This document shows, piece after piece, positions 1 to 11,102 of a stretch of 64,000 bases of DNA. The stretch is from Eurosta solidaginis (taxonomy: Eukaryota > Arthropoda > Insecta > Diptera > Tephritidae), in the NCBI RefSeq assembly GCF_040869045.1, contig NC_090319.1, forward strand, positions 265,438,897-265,502,896. Reading direction: 5' to 3'. The stretch's first letter is position 1; the number at the start of each line of letters is the position of its first letter. The notes under the pieces are model-generated. The model searched no databases. It worked only from the letters and a program-made list of their open reading frames with translations, and had not been told where the DNA came from. The position numbers and the translations under genes were made by a program.

Positions 1-550
1 TTTTATCTGGTTATGGATAAGTCCCCATTAATTGGCCCTTATAGCTGATTCGTTTGCGATAAATAGTAGACTCATACACTTTTCGGTCACAGAAGTGGAG
101 AATAGTGTAGACATAAAATGGAGAGACACATTTCATTTGCATTTGAGTATAATGCGTACTGAAATTCAGCAGTAATATTTTGCTGCGCAACAATTTCATA
201 AGTGTAGATAAAGTTACCCACTAAGTAGACCATATAAATTTTATGTGCACATGTATACACATGTAAAAAAACACAGCTAATTTTAACGACGGTTTGGTTG
301 CATTGCTTACATTCCCGATTTAAAATTTCGATAGAACATATTATAAGGTCATTTTTTTAAGTTTTGGATATTTTACGTTTTGTGTGAACCTTCACAGACG
401 ACCTCAATACTGAACCCGATTTGAAATTATGTAACCAAACATGCATAACTGTGTAGTGAACTTCCGTAAAATTCGAATATGGTCATATTTTATATTCTTC
501 AAAGTAATTAAATATATTTTGTCAACTTCCCTGTCCAATGATTATTGAAA

Positions 551-927
551 TAAGTTCATGAGTCACATGTGACTAATTTCTTTATACAACTTAAAGACGC
601 TTTGTTGGTATGAGCGTGTCGTTATATATTTTTTTGAATTCTATGTGAGCGTATATCAAAAGACCTAAGCTTTAGGAAAATGAAAGAAAATTTCGAAATT
701 GTTTTTCTGATACCTTTTTCTCATTTTCTTCAATTTTTATATATACTTCTAACTTCAATTAAACAAAAAAGCACACTAATACACGCTTTTGACATATATA
801 TATCAATTAACGTTATTGTGATTCGAAAACTTAAATTATTTCTTATGGTCCTATATGTTCACATGTGACTCATTGAACGTGGTAAACAAAATTGTGTTTG
901 GTAAGTTCAGGAGTCACATTTGACTCA
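551..927. promoter_or_regulatory. Three GAGTCACAT-type palindromic motifs upstream of metallothionein gene 1
   Basis: TGAGTCACATGTGACT lies at 559-574, TTCACATGTGACTCA at 858-872 and GAGTCACATTTGACTCA at 911-927. The first and third are also preceded by the same TAAGTTCA, so the repeated block is about 24 bp. The half-site TGAGTCA/TGACTCA is the AP-1/CNC-bZIP type of site (established knowledge). That these are functional sites for the downstream metallothionein gene is inference; they could equally belong to a degraded repeat. Confidence 0.4.
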
Positions 928-1112
928 CAAAATAAAATAGCCAAAATAAGGTAAATATATATAAAATTATTTATAAAAATAATATTTTATAATATATATT
1001 CATATTATTCAATTAAGCAATACAAAAAATTAATGGACGTTGTTATAACTAAACATTCCTACTGCGTCTCATACTTGACTTTTAAAAAGTGATAGCATTG
1101 CTCTACTGTTTG

Positions 1113-1257
1113 TGCACACCGCCAAGTAAAGTTAATAACCAAACAGATATACATACATATCTACTAACTTATGAGCATACAAAATAACGAAATTGTAAGT
1201 AAACATGTTGCACACCGCACTTCAGCTTCCAAAGACTTCGGCCAACTCTTTGCACAC
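1113..1257 (+). promoter_or_regulatory. Three metal response elements of metallothionein gene 1
   Basis: TGCACAC occurs at 1113-1119, 1209-1215 and 1251-1257. Each is an exact match to the MTF-1 core TGCRCNC. The nearest lies 53 bp upstream of the TATA box. MTF-1 binding to such sites drives metal-induced transcription of fly metallothioneins (established knowledge). The spacing and the adjacent coding sequence make this a confident regulatory call. Confidence 0.85.
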
Positions 1258-1309
1258 GACACGCCAGATAACTCCAAGCACCGAACCCTAATCAAGTATT
1301 TTTGTTGTG

Positions 1310-1346
1310 TATAAAATCGAGAGGAGTAACAACGAACAGATCAGTG
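1310..1346 (+). promoter_or_regulatory. Core promoter (TATA + Inr) of metallothionein gene 1
   Basis: TATAAAA at 1310-1316 is followed by GATCAGTG at 1339-1346, a match to the fly initiator TCAGT with the likely +1 A at 1343, 33 bp from the TATA start. The resulting 5' UTR is about 122 nt. The same GATCAGTG initiator occurs at metallothionein gene 3. Confidence 0.75.
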
Positions 1347-1464
1347 TAGCAACATTTGGTGTTCAATAAGCTAAACTTAAAAAGTGATACAAAAAGTTTT
1401 CATTGCTTCCAAGCAAAATTATTTTTTCAAGTGTAAAGAAAAGTTATATTAATAAACAACAAAA

Positions 1465-1978
1465 ATGCCTTGCCCATGTGGAAGCGGTAAGTTGATATTA
1501 AGAAAACGTGAAATGGAAATAAATATGTTTAAGACTTATGAATATTTTTCTTAATAAATTTTCCGGGAAGATTTTCCTCTTGTCCAAACATTTTTTTATG
1601 ATAGTGAGGAAAGTCTACACGGAAAAGATTATTAAAACTGGCCTGATAGTGTTTTATTCTGTTTCATAGTGTTTTCTACAAACCATTTCAATAAAAAATT
1701 TAATTTTTTTTATAAGTATTATTTTAGGTTGCAAATGCGGCTCGGAGCCTAAAAGTGGTACCTGCGGTTGTGGCTCAGCGTGCAAATGCTGTCCCTGCGG
1801 CAGTGGTAGGTGAAATAATGCGGGTTTAGAAATTGTTTAAAAAGCAATTGCCTACATGTTCATATTTATTTACTATTATTTTGCATTCTTGTTTACTTTT
1901 TTTTTAGTTTGCAAATGCGGCTCAGGAACACAAAGCAGCAGTTGCGGTTGCGGTTCCAACTGTAAATGTGGTCAATAA
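1465..1978 (+). CDS. MtnA: Metallothionein gene 1, three exons, two fused MtnA-like units (56 aa)
   Basis: Cytosolic cysteine-rich protein expected to bind Cu/Zn/Cd through thiolate clusters. Exons join as 1465-1486, 1728-1805 and 1908-1978. The donors are GTAAGT at 1487 and GTAGGT at 1806, and both acceptors are T-rich tracts ending in TTTAG. All junctions are phase 1. The product is 56 aa with 16 Cys (3, 5, 9, 11, 20, 22, 26, 28, 29, 31, 35, 37, 46, 48, 52, 54) and no aromatic residues. It begins MPCPCGSGCKC, the start I know from Drosophila MtnA. Residues 9-28 and 35-54 are two 20-residue copies of the same block (CKCGS...CGCGS.CKC). The end of exon 2 encodes CPCGS at a phase-1 donor, like exon 1. 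The gene therefore looks like two two-exon genes fused end to end. The canonical fly MtnA is about 40 aa with 10 Cys, so this protein is enlarged. AATAAA overlaps the stop, and further AATAAA lies near 2116. Confidence 0.9.
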
Positions 1979-2512
1979 AAGTCAACGTTCAAATTACATT
2001 TGTGGAAGTAATCGTACTTTACTAGTATTAAGTAATCAATAATTTATTTCTAAAAATGTAAGTGTATAATTTTATACACAACTACATACATACACACACA
2101 TGCCACTTTTGAAAAATAAATAAAAACAATATACATAAACACTTTAATACAAAGTTGTGCTTGTCGCATTTCTTTATCAGTTAAACAACAAGAAAAATAA
2201 GATAATAAGTCTCTCGCGGCTATCATTATACTCACCCTGCAGCGAATCACACTAGTTCCGAACTAATGCATAACTATGGCAATAAGAGACGGTACTAGTT
2301 CTCATACTATCGCGCAGTGCTTTCAACAGACATTTTTAACATTGAGATATCCTACGAAATGGAAATTTCCCCCTTTACAGACCTAACGTATAAATCAGTG
2401 CATTCGATTAGCACCAGCGCGGAAGTAGTCAGTAAACCCATTACAAACTATCTCTCCCGTTTTTTCTGCAGGGCACTTATACGTTATTTTCTTCCAAGCA
2501 ATGCATACACGT

Positions 2513-2876
2513 CGGCCGCCATAGTTTGATGGTAGCGTGCTTCGCCTACCACACCGAAGATCCTGGGTTCACGCAACGGGCAAAGCAATATCAAAATTTT
2601 AGAAAAAAAGTTTTTCAATTAGAAGAAATTTTTTCTAACGGGGTCGCTCTTCGGCAGTGTTTGGCAAACACTCCGAGTGTATCTGCCATGAAAAGCGCTC
2701 AGTGAAAACTCATCTGCCTCGCAGATGCCGTTCAGAGTAGGCCTGCCTAAAACAAGTAGATCCCGTCCCGCCGATTTGTAATAAAAATTAAAAAGGAGCA
2801 CTGCGTAAATTGCAAGCGAAGCTCGGCCTAATATATCTTCGGAGGTTATCGCGTCTTACATTTATTTATTTATTTA
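2513..2876 (+). mobile_element. tRNA-derived SINE, family 1, diverged copy
   Basis: A tRNA-like head (GATGGTAGCGTGCTTCGCC, box-A like, then CCTGGGTTCACGCAACGGGC, box-B region) is followed by the body shared with copies at 11.1, 25.9 and 56.1 kb: CGGCAGTGTTTGGCAAACAC, CTGCCATGAAAAGC, CTCATCTGCC and CGGAGGTTATCGCG. It ends in an ATTT tail. The several dispersed copies with the same boundaries show that it is a mobile repeat. Box B is damaged in this copy. Confidence 0.8.
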
Positions 2877-3032
2877 ATGGGTACTATCCTGCAGAGAAAT
2901 CAACTAGTTGTAAACTACCTAAAAGCTAATATGAATTTCAAGCCAACTAGCCTGCAAATAATCGCGCTTGGTCGCAACAGATACACTAAGATTCCGTACC
3001 AGCTCGCAATCTAATGCCAATTTTAAACTTTT

Positions 3033-3265
3033 TTGTTGTTGTTGCAATAGCAAGACCACTCCCAAAGTATTGGGGGAGTTATGCGAATGTGGTCACTTCT
3101 TTGCCGGATAAAAGCCGGTTCGCCCCGATACTAACACCTTCTGGTACTTACTCGACTGGCTCAGAAATGATTTTTTGACCCCCAGAAACTTTGGATCTGT
3201 GGATTTTAGTAGCTTCCCCCGACAGGTATGCCTACCACGGGTATATTCTTAGCCTCCTAGCCCGC
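3033..3265 (+). repeat. GTT-headed dispersed repeat, degraded copy
   Basis: The segment starts with a short GTT run, then a palindromic CCCAAAGTATTGGGGGAG block and TTTGCCGGAT, and ends with GACAGGTATGCCTACC and CGGGTATATTC. The same layout is clearer at 16684-17065 and in part at 25277-25600. It has no coding content that I recognise. Confidence 0.5.
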
Positions 3266-3269
3266 CGCA

Positions 3270-5340
3270 TAATCTTATATCGCTTTCTTAACTGTCTCAC
3301 TCGTAGATGGTATCTGCCTTTGATATATTAATTTACATATATATAAAGCTGAGACTTTGTCGCTGTCGGTACAAGTTTTGATCCTGTCACGCTGTGTATC
3401 CATTTAGCAGAGTGAGTTTTGTACACTTTTATTTTGAATAACTTCAAAACTCACACTTAGAGAATGCAGAGTCTGTAGTGTGGAACTATTACTTTGCTTG
3501 ACTGCCTTCCATTGTTTCTACAGGGCAGTCAGTCAACTGCCATTTTTACATGTAAACAGCTGGTACTTTTAAGATGGACATGTCCAACGATATTTGAGGT
3601 TTCTAATAGGAATATATCAGTCGTAAGCCAGTTCAAAATTCACCAAAAAAATCCAAGTTCAAATATCGTAAATAAAATAGATAAAATACTCCGGCATATG
3701 AGAGGTCATGGGTTGGTACCGAAACCCAATTTTAACTCAAATTTGGTCGGAATTTTCTGATTTGTCCCTTTCGGACTAGTTTTATATCGATCCACTTTGA
3801 TACGAGTTTGATGTTTTATAAAATAGAAGAGTCGGTACAGCAGAATCCAGTCTTTAAACGCAAACAGTCACTTTCACCCAAGTTAAACCAAACTCGTATC
3901 ATGTAATAACATCCACTCACTTCCGGCTCACAAAAGCGGGTCCAGAAGATTCGCAAGCGGTCTATAGTATAATGAAATAAAACGTTCTTTAACCATACAA
4001 AACATCGTTGGCATCACTTTATCATGGGAATGGATTTGGGTTTTTTAGTAGGCCACAGAAAAACTTGTTGCAAGCCATTACAAGTATATACTACTTTTTT
4101 ACTTAAAAAGGTCCAGCGAGTTTTTGCTGGGGCTATCAATATTATTGCTATTATCATTATTAAATTAAGACCGTCTGGTATGGAGGAAGTGTGCAAACCT
4201 ATCATGCCAACAATGCCACATTTAATTCCGAAAAAAAGTAGCATCACAATACTTAAGAAAAATTTCTCAGCAAAAATTTATCTGCCTTGAGGTTGCCGTT
4301 CGGAGCCGGCATATAACATGTTAGTCCCGCCAATTTGTAGGAAAAAGGGTATCTCGATTTTAGTCTCCTAGGCGGTATATCGGTCCAAGTTATAATTGCA
4401 TCACTAAAATCTCATTGCACAAGTGGTCGGTTCCACAGGCCAAAAATAAAAAAATCTAAGTGAAAAGTTTGTCACCAAATGTATCGTTAGTATCTCTTAT
4501 TAAAACAGCCTTTTAAAAGGTATATTTGTTTTTGTTGTATTCGAACTGTACTCTTTAAGAATAGCTTCAAAAGTGAGGTTATGGTATTAGTTGGTGTTTG
4601 CATTGTGAGCATGTTAAAAATAAAGTGCAAGTTTAAGTTATTTAAAAATACATAAAGTATCATTGTATTGAAATAAGTAAAAATGAATATTGAAGCCAAA
4701 GGTATTTACTTCATTTCGAAACATTTTTAGTGTCTTTAGATTGTTGTGTTCTTTTTTGTTATTTAAAATTTCACCAGTGCCTTTATTAGTGTTTTTTACA
4801 CAAATATTTCAAATTCAGCTAAAGTTTTAGTTGGGTTCCTCACCGGTCCTCACATTGGGACTTATATCCTATTATTAGCCATACTTTTAAGATTCTAAAG
4901 TGTTAATATCAGCTGCCATTTTCTGCCACTAACTATGTTTTGCGACAGTTTTCTCATAGCGTCAATCTGATAAATTATTGTCGTATGTCATATGTACTCA
5001 GATGTAACATACGACATTATTTTATCCAGTCGACGATATGCAAATGTAAAATTTTGTGTGTGTTTTTGGTTTTTTTTATTGTTATGTATGCAAGATCTTT
5101 TAATAACTTTAATTTATTTATTTAATCCTATTAAACATTGTATTTGCGATAGACACATCTTACCACTTTTGCCCCCACATCTACTTACTTTTTGTATGCA
5201 TGCGGTGAAAGTGGGTGGTGGTGGGTCGGTATAAAGGTGTCACCCGCACCAATATTATGAAAAAATAATTATCACATATTTGTAAAGCTGTGACCGATGT
5301 TTCACCTTGATATCTCTACCGGAAGTATTTTTGGCCACCA
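3270..5340. other. Intergenic stretch between metallothionein genes 1 and 2
   Basis: I see no gene. A SINE family 1 fragment (TCTGCCTTGAGG, CCGTTCGGAGCC) lies at about 4240-4350. An inverted pair GATACGAGTTTG / CAAACTCGTATC sits at about 3799-3810 and 3890-3901. TATAAA at about 5230 lies in a GT-rich stretch and is not clearly tied to a gene. The rest is AT-rich. Confidence 0.5.
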
Positions 5341-5346
5341 ACTCCA

Positions 5347-5438
5347 TATAAGACCGACCACTGTGCATTGGTGTGATTCAAAGTGTTTTGATTCACTGCT
5401 TTGATTTCAGATAAGCAATTGCGTTTATAAATGCACTC
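5347..5438 (+). promoter_or_regulatory. Candidate promoter of metallothionein gene 2
   Basis: Two TATA-like sequences precede the gene: TATAAG at 5347-5352, with a weak initiator ATTCAAAGTG about 33 bp further on, and TATAAAT at 5426-5432. One TGCACTC (5432-5438) fits the MTF-1 core TGCRCNC. Neither start site has the GATCAGTG initiator seen at genes 1 and 3, so the true start and the metal response of this gene are uncertain. Confidence 0.4.
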
Positions 5439-5661
5439 GTAAACAATTCTTCAAAAAAAAAGCAATCAAATAAACAAATCGTTTACTATTTTACTATACA
5501 CAATTATGCTTTGTCTTGTTCTTGTTATTCTTTAACAAGGGCTTTGCAACTTTATTTTAGTATTTGGCATTGAATCAAATGTGCTAGTCATACGTAGCAA
5601 AGCTTCAAATAAATCAAAAGCAGTATTCACCAAAAAATACTTTCAAGTTTTAATTTCAAAC

Positions 5662-7716
5662 ATGAATTGCCCTTGTGGAAGTGGTAAGCGTAGAAGTTGA
5701 ATTTTTGTATGAATTCTGGTATAAAAAGTAGACTCAATTGATAAAAACGATGTTTTGATAAATTTTCAAAGAGTAGACGTCTTAAGATCCATGTACATAT
5801 CCATGTGCGACTGTATGGATAATTACATAGCTATAGAAATTTTCCCGAAAGCAATCATTTTCAGGTGCTTTATAATCGTATATGAAAATTTTGCTTTGCA
5901 AACAATTTTTAAAAAACCTTGGGGAAAAATAACTGTCAGAAATTAAGGGGAGAACTGCTACTTCATTTGGTAAATTGTTGGTATGTACATATGTATTACA
6001 ATTAAATATGCTATTTAACTGTATAATAGAAAAGCTACATAGAACTATTTTAAATAATTTGTAACGCTACGGGGCGTATGAGTAACTTTAAAAGCCGATT
6101 TCAGAAGAAAAAGTTAAATATGACTTAACTTCAGTTATAGATTTTATTTGATTGGTCTGCGGTGAGAACGGTATTAATATTAAGAGTGAATAACAGCAAA
6201 TCTTATAAACATATCCGTAAAAGTGCGGTCAAAGAAAAAAGGGGCAGTAAAAATTGGACTTGTCTTTTATATTGTTTAGAACTAAGTAGGACATATCGAA
6301 TTATACTATGAAACAGAGATTTATCGTTGTTTTCCCATCAAAAGTGGACATATCAATTCATTCAATTAGAGATGGAATCATCATGACATTTAGTAAAGGG
6401 GGGATGCGTGTGCATGTCAAATAATATTTGCCCATGCGTAACGGATTGAATTTTGAAGGGGATGGAATGATATCGTGCATATGTTCTTGGACCATTTTGG
6501 GACTGTTCCGTAAACATATCGGGATGACTTCCGGAACCCTTCAGGATTATTTTAAGAATTATTTCGAAACTATTTCGGTGAAATTTCGGAATCACTTCTG
6601 AATTAGTTTCAGAATCCCTTTGAGACTATTTCGAGGCCAGTTTGGAACGATTTCCGTATACATTCGGGTTTATTTTATGTATCACTTTGAGACAGCTTCA
6701 GGATCATTTCATAATTATTTTAAGTATCAATTCAGAACAACCTCTGAATCATTTTGAGACTACATATTTCCAGACTGTTTTGGGAAAGCTTTGGCATCAT
6801 TTCGGGTTCACTTCGGGAATATTTTTGAAGTAATTTCGACACTTTTTTGAAACTATTTTACGACTGTTACAGGATCATCACTTCGGGACTACTTTTGGTA
6901 TTCCACGAGAACTTCTTGGTCATTTCGTTACTATTTCGAAACCATTTAACCATTTTGAGTCTGTTTCCGGAATAATTTCGAGAATATTTCGGGGCCAATT
7001 TGCAACGAGTTGAAGATCGCTTCGGGTTTATTTTAGATATTTCAGAAAAGCATCAGAATCGTTTCAAAATAAAAAAAAAAATTATACTATATTGGCACTT
7101 AAGCAAGTTCAGGGTGGAATGAAACCCAAAATAAACCCGAAGTAATCTTGAAACTGTTTCAAGCTCGTCTTGAAATAGTCTCGAATCAAAAAATAATCAA
7201 AAATTTTCCCAGAATTGCACCGAAATAATTTTATAATTTCAAAATTATCCTGAAATCGTTCCAAATTGTTTTAGTCTCGATATAGTTCCGAAAATAGTCC
7301 CACACAAACCTGAAATGATCCGGTAACTCTTCCGAAATCGTTTCGAAACAACCTCGAAATGATCCTGAAGTTGTCCAAAAGCGATACCTAAAATAATCCC
7401 AAAGTAACCTTGAAAATGTTTTAAGTTGGTCCTGTAATATTCAATTTATAGTTCTAACCTTACTACCCAGGGAGGACTTGGTAAATACTAAAAATTGCAT
7501 TGGCGCATATGAAATTAATTATTTTTTTGGCTTTCCAAAACATAGTGAATTTTTGAGTTGATCACTATTTTGATCTAGGTGTGTGTATCCAAATCCTAAA
7601 CAATAACTTTATGATTCTCCCAAACTGTAGGCTGCAAATGTGCCACCCAACATCAAAACGGTTGCTGTGCTTGCGGTTGCTCTTGCAAATGTGGTACTAA
7701 AAAAGACGACAAATAA
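5662..7716 (+). CDS. Metallothionein gene 2, two exons (35 aa)
   Basis: Metal-binding thiolate protein of the MtnA type. Exon 1 is 5662-5683, again 22 coding nt ending at a phase-1 GTAAGC donor. Exon 2 is 7631-7716 after acceptor CTGTAG. The product is 35 aa with 10 Cys (3, 5, 9, 11, 19, 20, 22, 24, 26, 28). It starts MNCPCGSGCKC and ends in a charged KKDDK tail. Asn replaces Pro at position 2, and the centre carries a CC-A-C-G-C cluster instead of the spaced CxC pairs of genes 1 and 3, so this is the most diverged paralogue. The intron is 1947 bp and contains a foldback-like degenerate array. AATAAA lies at 7758. The protein is too short to appear as one open frame, so the call rests on the exon pair, splice phase and cysteine pattern. 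Confidence 0.88.
6470..7440. repeat. Foldback-like degenerate array in the intron of metallothionein gene 2
   Basis: From about 6470 to 7065 the plus strand repeats short, imperfect units with ATTTCGG(G/A)A, ACTATTTCG and CACTTCGGG cores. From about 7115 to 7440 the complementary form appears (CCGAAATAAT, CTGAAATGATCC, CGAAACAACCTCG). A centre of A-rich and unique sequence (about 7066-7114) separates the arms. This is a tandem repeat arranged as an inverted repeat, as in Foldback-type elements (inference). No coding sequence was seen. Confidence 0.6.
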
Positions 7717-8960
7717 AACAACACCAACTAAAAACTGAACTTAATTATTTAATAATGAATAAATTTTTTAAATGGCATAACTTATTTATAAGTAAATGGA
7801 AGTGGATTGTGTATGTTAACTAATCTTTTGACTGTGTAAATATGTATATACAAATTAAAAGAAATAAACTTTGTTGATCTCTAATAAAAAATGTATAAAA
7901 ATAAAATTTCAATTAAATCTTGGCTGCAGAGCGACATGCTCAATTTATGTGTTAATTTTGCTGCTCTCTCTTAAGTTATGGTGGTGCAAAGCTATAAATC
8001 TCGTTTCTACCGCCAACATGTATAAACTAAAGGTAGAGAATTTTTAAAATTTTTAAAACCATGGACAGTTTACCGACCCTCTTTTCTTTCGTTTTATAGA
8101 ATATACTTACATCCGGCCATCACTTGTTTATGGGTAGTCATACATTTATGTACACCCTGTATATATTATAGAAATTCCAATATACCCTTAATAGCTCGAT
8201 TGGTATGCAAATCGATTTATAGGCCGTCTGGTCAAACCCCGGGTGTTGAAGATAATGTTAAACTGAAAATTTCCAAAAAATATTGCAAGTTTTACTCAAA
8301 ACCCAATTTTGCTGGATAGGTCAACTAATCGAACACCCTAATGTGTATTCATATACATATATCTATATACGCCATTGTTGTGCTCCATTGTATTGCTATT
8401 GTTAATCTTTCTCTTAAGCTTTTATGACTTAACGAACTTTGTTTATAAATGAGTGATAGTGGGACATAAATCAATGATATGGTCAGTGTGGCCAGAGGTT
8501 TTGGTTTCATCCCACTTAAAAAAAAAACCCCTACAAGTACTTTTTTACATGAAATGCATGTGAGAGACCGGGGTATTTTTTTTTTCGATTCATACACTTA
8601 ATATAATTTGCCACATCAGGCTGAGTTAACAAAGTATTACACGTCGCCAAAAAACTCAAATAAATATATGTAGATTCAGGTGTTGTTGCCCGGAAAAATT
8701 GTTTTTCTTGCCCATTGAAAAAAGAAATTAAATTAATAAAATAAAATAAAATAAAAAGAAATAAAATAAAATTAAGTAAACTTAAATTAAATTAATTTCA
8801 ATTCAATTCATTTAAACCAAACCAAATTAAATTAAATTATTATCAATCAAGCAGGCATTTCCCGCTTTCCTTTTTAATGTATGAAACCATTTTTAAGGCA
8901 CTTTTAATTTTAATTTATTTAGCAATTTGGGAGAAATTGGCGCAAGCTAACATAGAAAGT
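7717..8960. other. Intergenic stretch after metallothionein gene 2
   Basis: No gene seen. A run of AAATAAAATAAAAT-like simple sequence covers about 8718-8840. Other parts are AT-rich with no open frame of note. Confidence 0.5.
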
Positions 8961-9143
8961 CACACCATTAAACAAACATACATAAATATGTACAACTGAG
9001 CCCGAGTTTACAAAGCTTCTCATTCGCAACGACAACTTTACAAAAACAAATCTACATGGCACACAAATTAATATAGAGATAAAATGCCTCAATTGTGTTG
9101 TTAGTGTAGAAATGAGAAAAACTGAATTAAGCATGAAAACAAA

Positions 9144-9345
9144 GCAGGATGGCCTAGTGGTTAAAGGCTACTGCAGTTTCACCATGTGATTCACGGTTCG
9201 AATCCCGGTGAAACCTTTGATAACATTACAAAATTGCCTGATGATGATTACGTTGGCGGTTTTCGAAATGGGTCCATCGCAATATGAAATTCAATTATTA
9301 TAAGCCGGTGTTAAGCTCATGAATTCTTAAATATAAGTATAAACT
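9144..9345 (+). mobile_element. tRNA-like SINE, second type
   Basis: GGATGGCCTAGTGGTTAAAG (box A type) at 9147-9166 and GGTTCGAATCC (box B) at 9195-9205 form a tRNA-like head. The ends do not pair into an acceptor stem, and the T stem is imperfect. A non-tRNA body follows. It is better read as a SINE or tRNA relic than a working tRNA gene. Exact 25-bp direct repeats flank the wider segment at 8963-8987 and 9351-9375. Confidence 0.55.
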
Positions 9346-9417
9346 GAACGCACCATTAAACAAACATACATAAATTAAATTATATTTAATAAACCAAAAT
9401 AACAACAAAAAAATAAA

Positions 9418-10849
9418 AGAAGTTCGGGTGTAACCGAACATTATATACTCAGCGTGAGCTTCAATTGTACATTTAATTTCAGATAAATTACTTTTCTACA
9501 TAACACGTGGCATCGCCCGTTTAAAAAAAAAAATGTCTCCACATTTCCTCTTACAATAAAACTTGATAAGTGAAATATCATTAAATCAAAACTATTTTTT
9601 GCTAAGTTATAGCTTATTATTCTAGTCTACGACCCTTTTAAACTTGTTTTATATCTAAGTTGCCGTGGCCTTTAACCGATCCCGTCCATTTTTACTAGAA
9701 ATATTTTCTGCTATAGGAAAATATGTGTACACAATTTCATTAAGATATGTTAATTTTTCTTGGAGTTATGGCTCCCGAAACATAGAAAATTGCTTAGTCG
9801 TAAAAGGGGTGGTGCCACTCCCATTTTCAAAAATTTTTGGTTTTCAAATTTAATGTTATAATTCAATTTAGAAAGTAAAATTCTATTGATACAAAGCTCT
9901 TTTTCGCTAAGATATAGCTTATTATTTTCGTCACGACCCTTTTAAAAATCTTTTATATAAAAGTGGGTGTGGTCTTTAACCGATCTCGTCCATTTTTTCT
10001 AGAAATATTTCCTGCTATAGGGAAAATTTGTGTACCCAATTTTATTACGATCCGTTAATTTTTCTTCGAGTTAGGCTTCTGAAACATAGAAAATTGCTTA
10101 GTCATAAAAGGGCCGGTGCCACGCCCATTTTTTTTAATTTGATGCTTTTCCTATTTTTTGTTATAAATCCAGTTGGGAAGTGAAACACCATTGATATAAA
10201 GCTCTTTTTTTCAAAGATATAGCTTATTTTATTCGTTCACGACCCTTTTAAAAATCTTTTATATAAAAGTGGGCGTGGTCCTTAGCCGATTTCGTTGATT
10301 TTTCTTCAAACCATTCCATATAGTAAAGGCAACGTCTCTGCCGAATTTTGTTACGATAGGTTTAACGATTTTTGATTTATGATTAATAATATTTGTAAAA
10401 TTGATTTTATCACAAGTGGGCGGTGCCACGCCCGTTTTAAAAAAATTTTCGAAATTTTTATCAGGAGTCTCAATATCAGTGCACATGTCAAATTTCAACA
10501 TTCTAGGTGTATTATTTACTAAATTATCAAGTTTTTTGTGTTTTCCAAAATTATATATACATATATAAAAAGTGGGCGTGGTTATCATCCGATTTCGCTA
10601 ATTTTCAATACCAATCTATTCTGGGTTTAGATAAGATAGTGTACCAAATTTGGTGAAGATATCTCAATATTTACTCAAGTTATCGTGCTAACGGGCGGAC
10701 GGACATGGCTCAATCAAATTTCTTTTCGATACTGATAATTTTGATATATGGAAGTATATATCTATCTCGATTCCTTTATACCTGTACAACCAACCGTTAT
10801 CCAATCAAAGTTAATATACTCTGTGTGCAAAGCACGCTGAGTATAAAAA
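9418..10849 (+). mobile_element. DINE-1/INE-1-like element, subfamily with CAGCGTGAG ends
   Basis: It starts with the hairpin GTTCGGGTGTAACCGAAC followed by ATACTCAGCGTGAGC. It ends with CTCTGTGTGCAAAGCACGCTGAGTATA. Inside are repeated blocks of GACCCTTTTAAA(A/C)... and GGGCGTGG, then the conserved CGGACGGACATGGCTCAATC segment. The layout (subterminal hairpin, ACGG repeat next to ATGGCT, no coding capacity) matches the Helentron-associated DINE-1/INE-1 type of fly element. The 130-bp satellite is absent from this subfamily copy. A second copy is split at 60.9-64 kb. Confidence 0.7.
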
Positions 10850-11102
10850 TAGAGTAAAATGAAATAATATAAAAGAAAAAAAAATAAATAAATAAAAAGG
10901 AATAGAACGAAATTAAATTGAATAAGGTAATGCTATAAATACATCTGAATAATAAAATAAAGTTGATTTTACATTAATTAATTCAATTTAATATTTTTTA
11001 ATTTTAATTGATAAATTTTTTTTTCTGTTTTTGCTATTTTCTTAGAGTTATATACTTTTTTCTTTAATACATTTTATACATGAAAGTGTTGATATGAAAA
11101 AA

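Noticed and set aside
5221..5260. TATAAAGG with GC-rich flanks upstream of metallothionein gene 2
   Set aside because: It is more than 400 bp from the start codon, with no initiator at the right distance; two nearer TATA-like sites exist.
7666..7716. Possible further metallothionein exon after gene 2 or elsewhere in the window
   Set aside because: Other GCAAATG occurrences (for example about 5038) are not followed by spaced cysteine codons.
9144..9220. Possible functional tRNA gene
   Set aside because: Box A and box B are present but the acceptor ends do not pair and the T stem is imperfect; a non-tRNA body follows as in SINEs.
10259..10588. 109-codon minus-strand frame
   Set aside because: It lies wholly in the DINE-like element, with repeat blocks translated; the copy at 63.4-63.7 kb does not suggest coding constraint.
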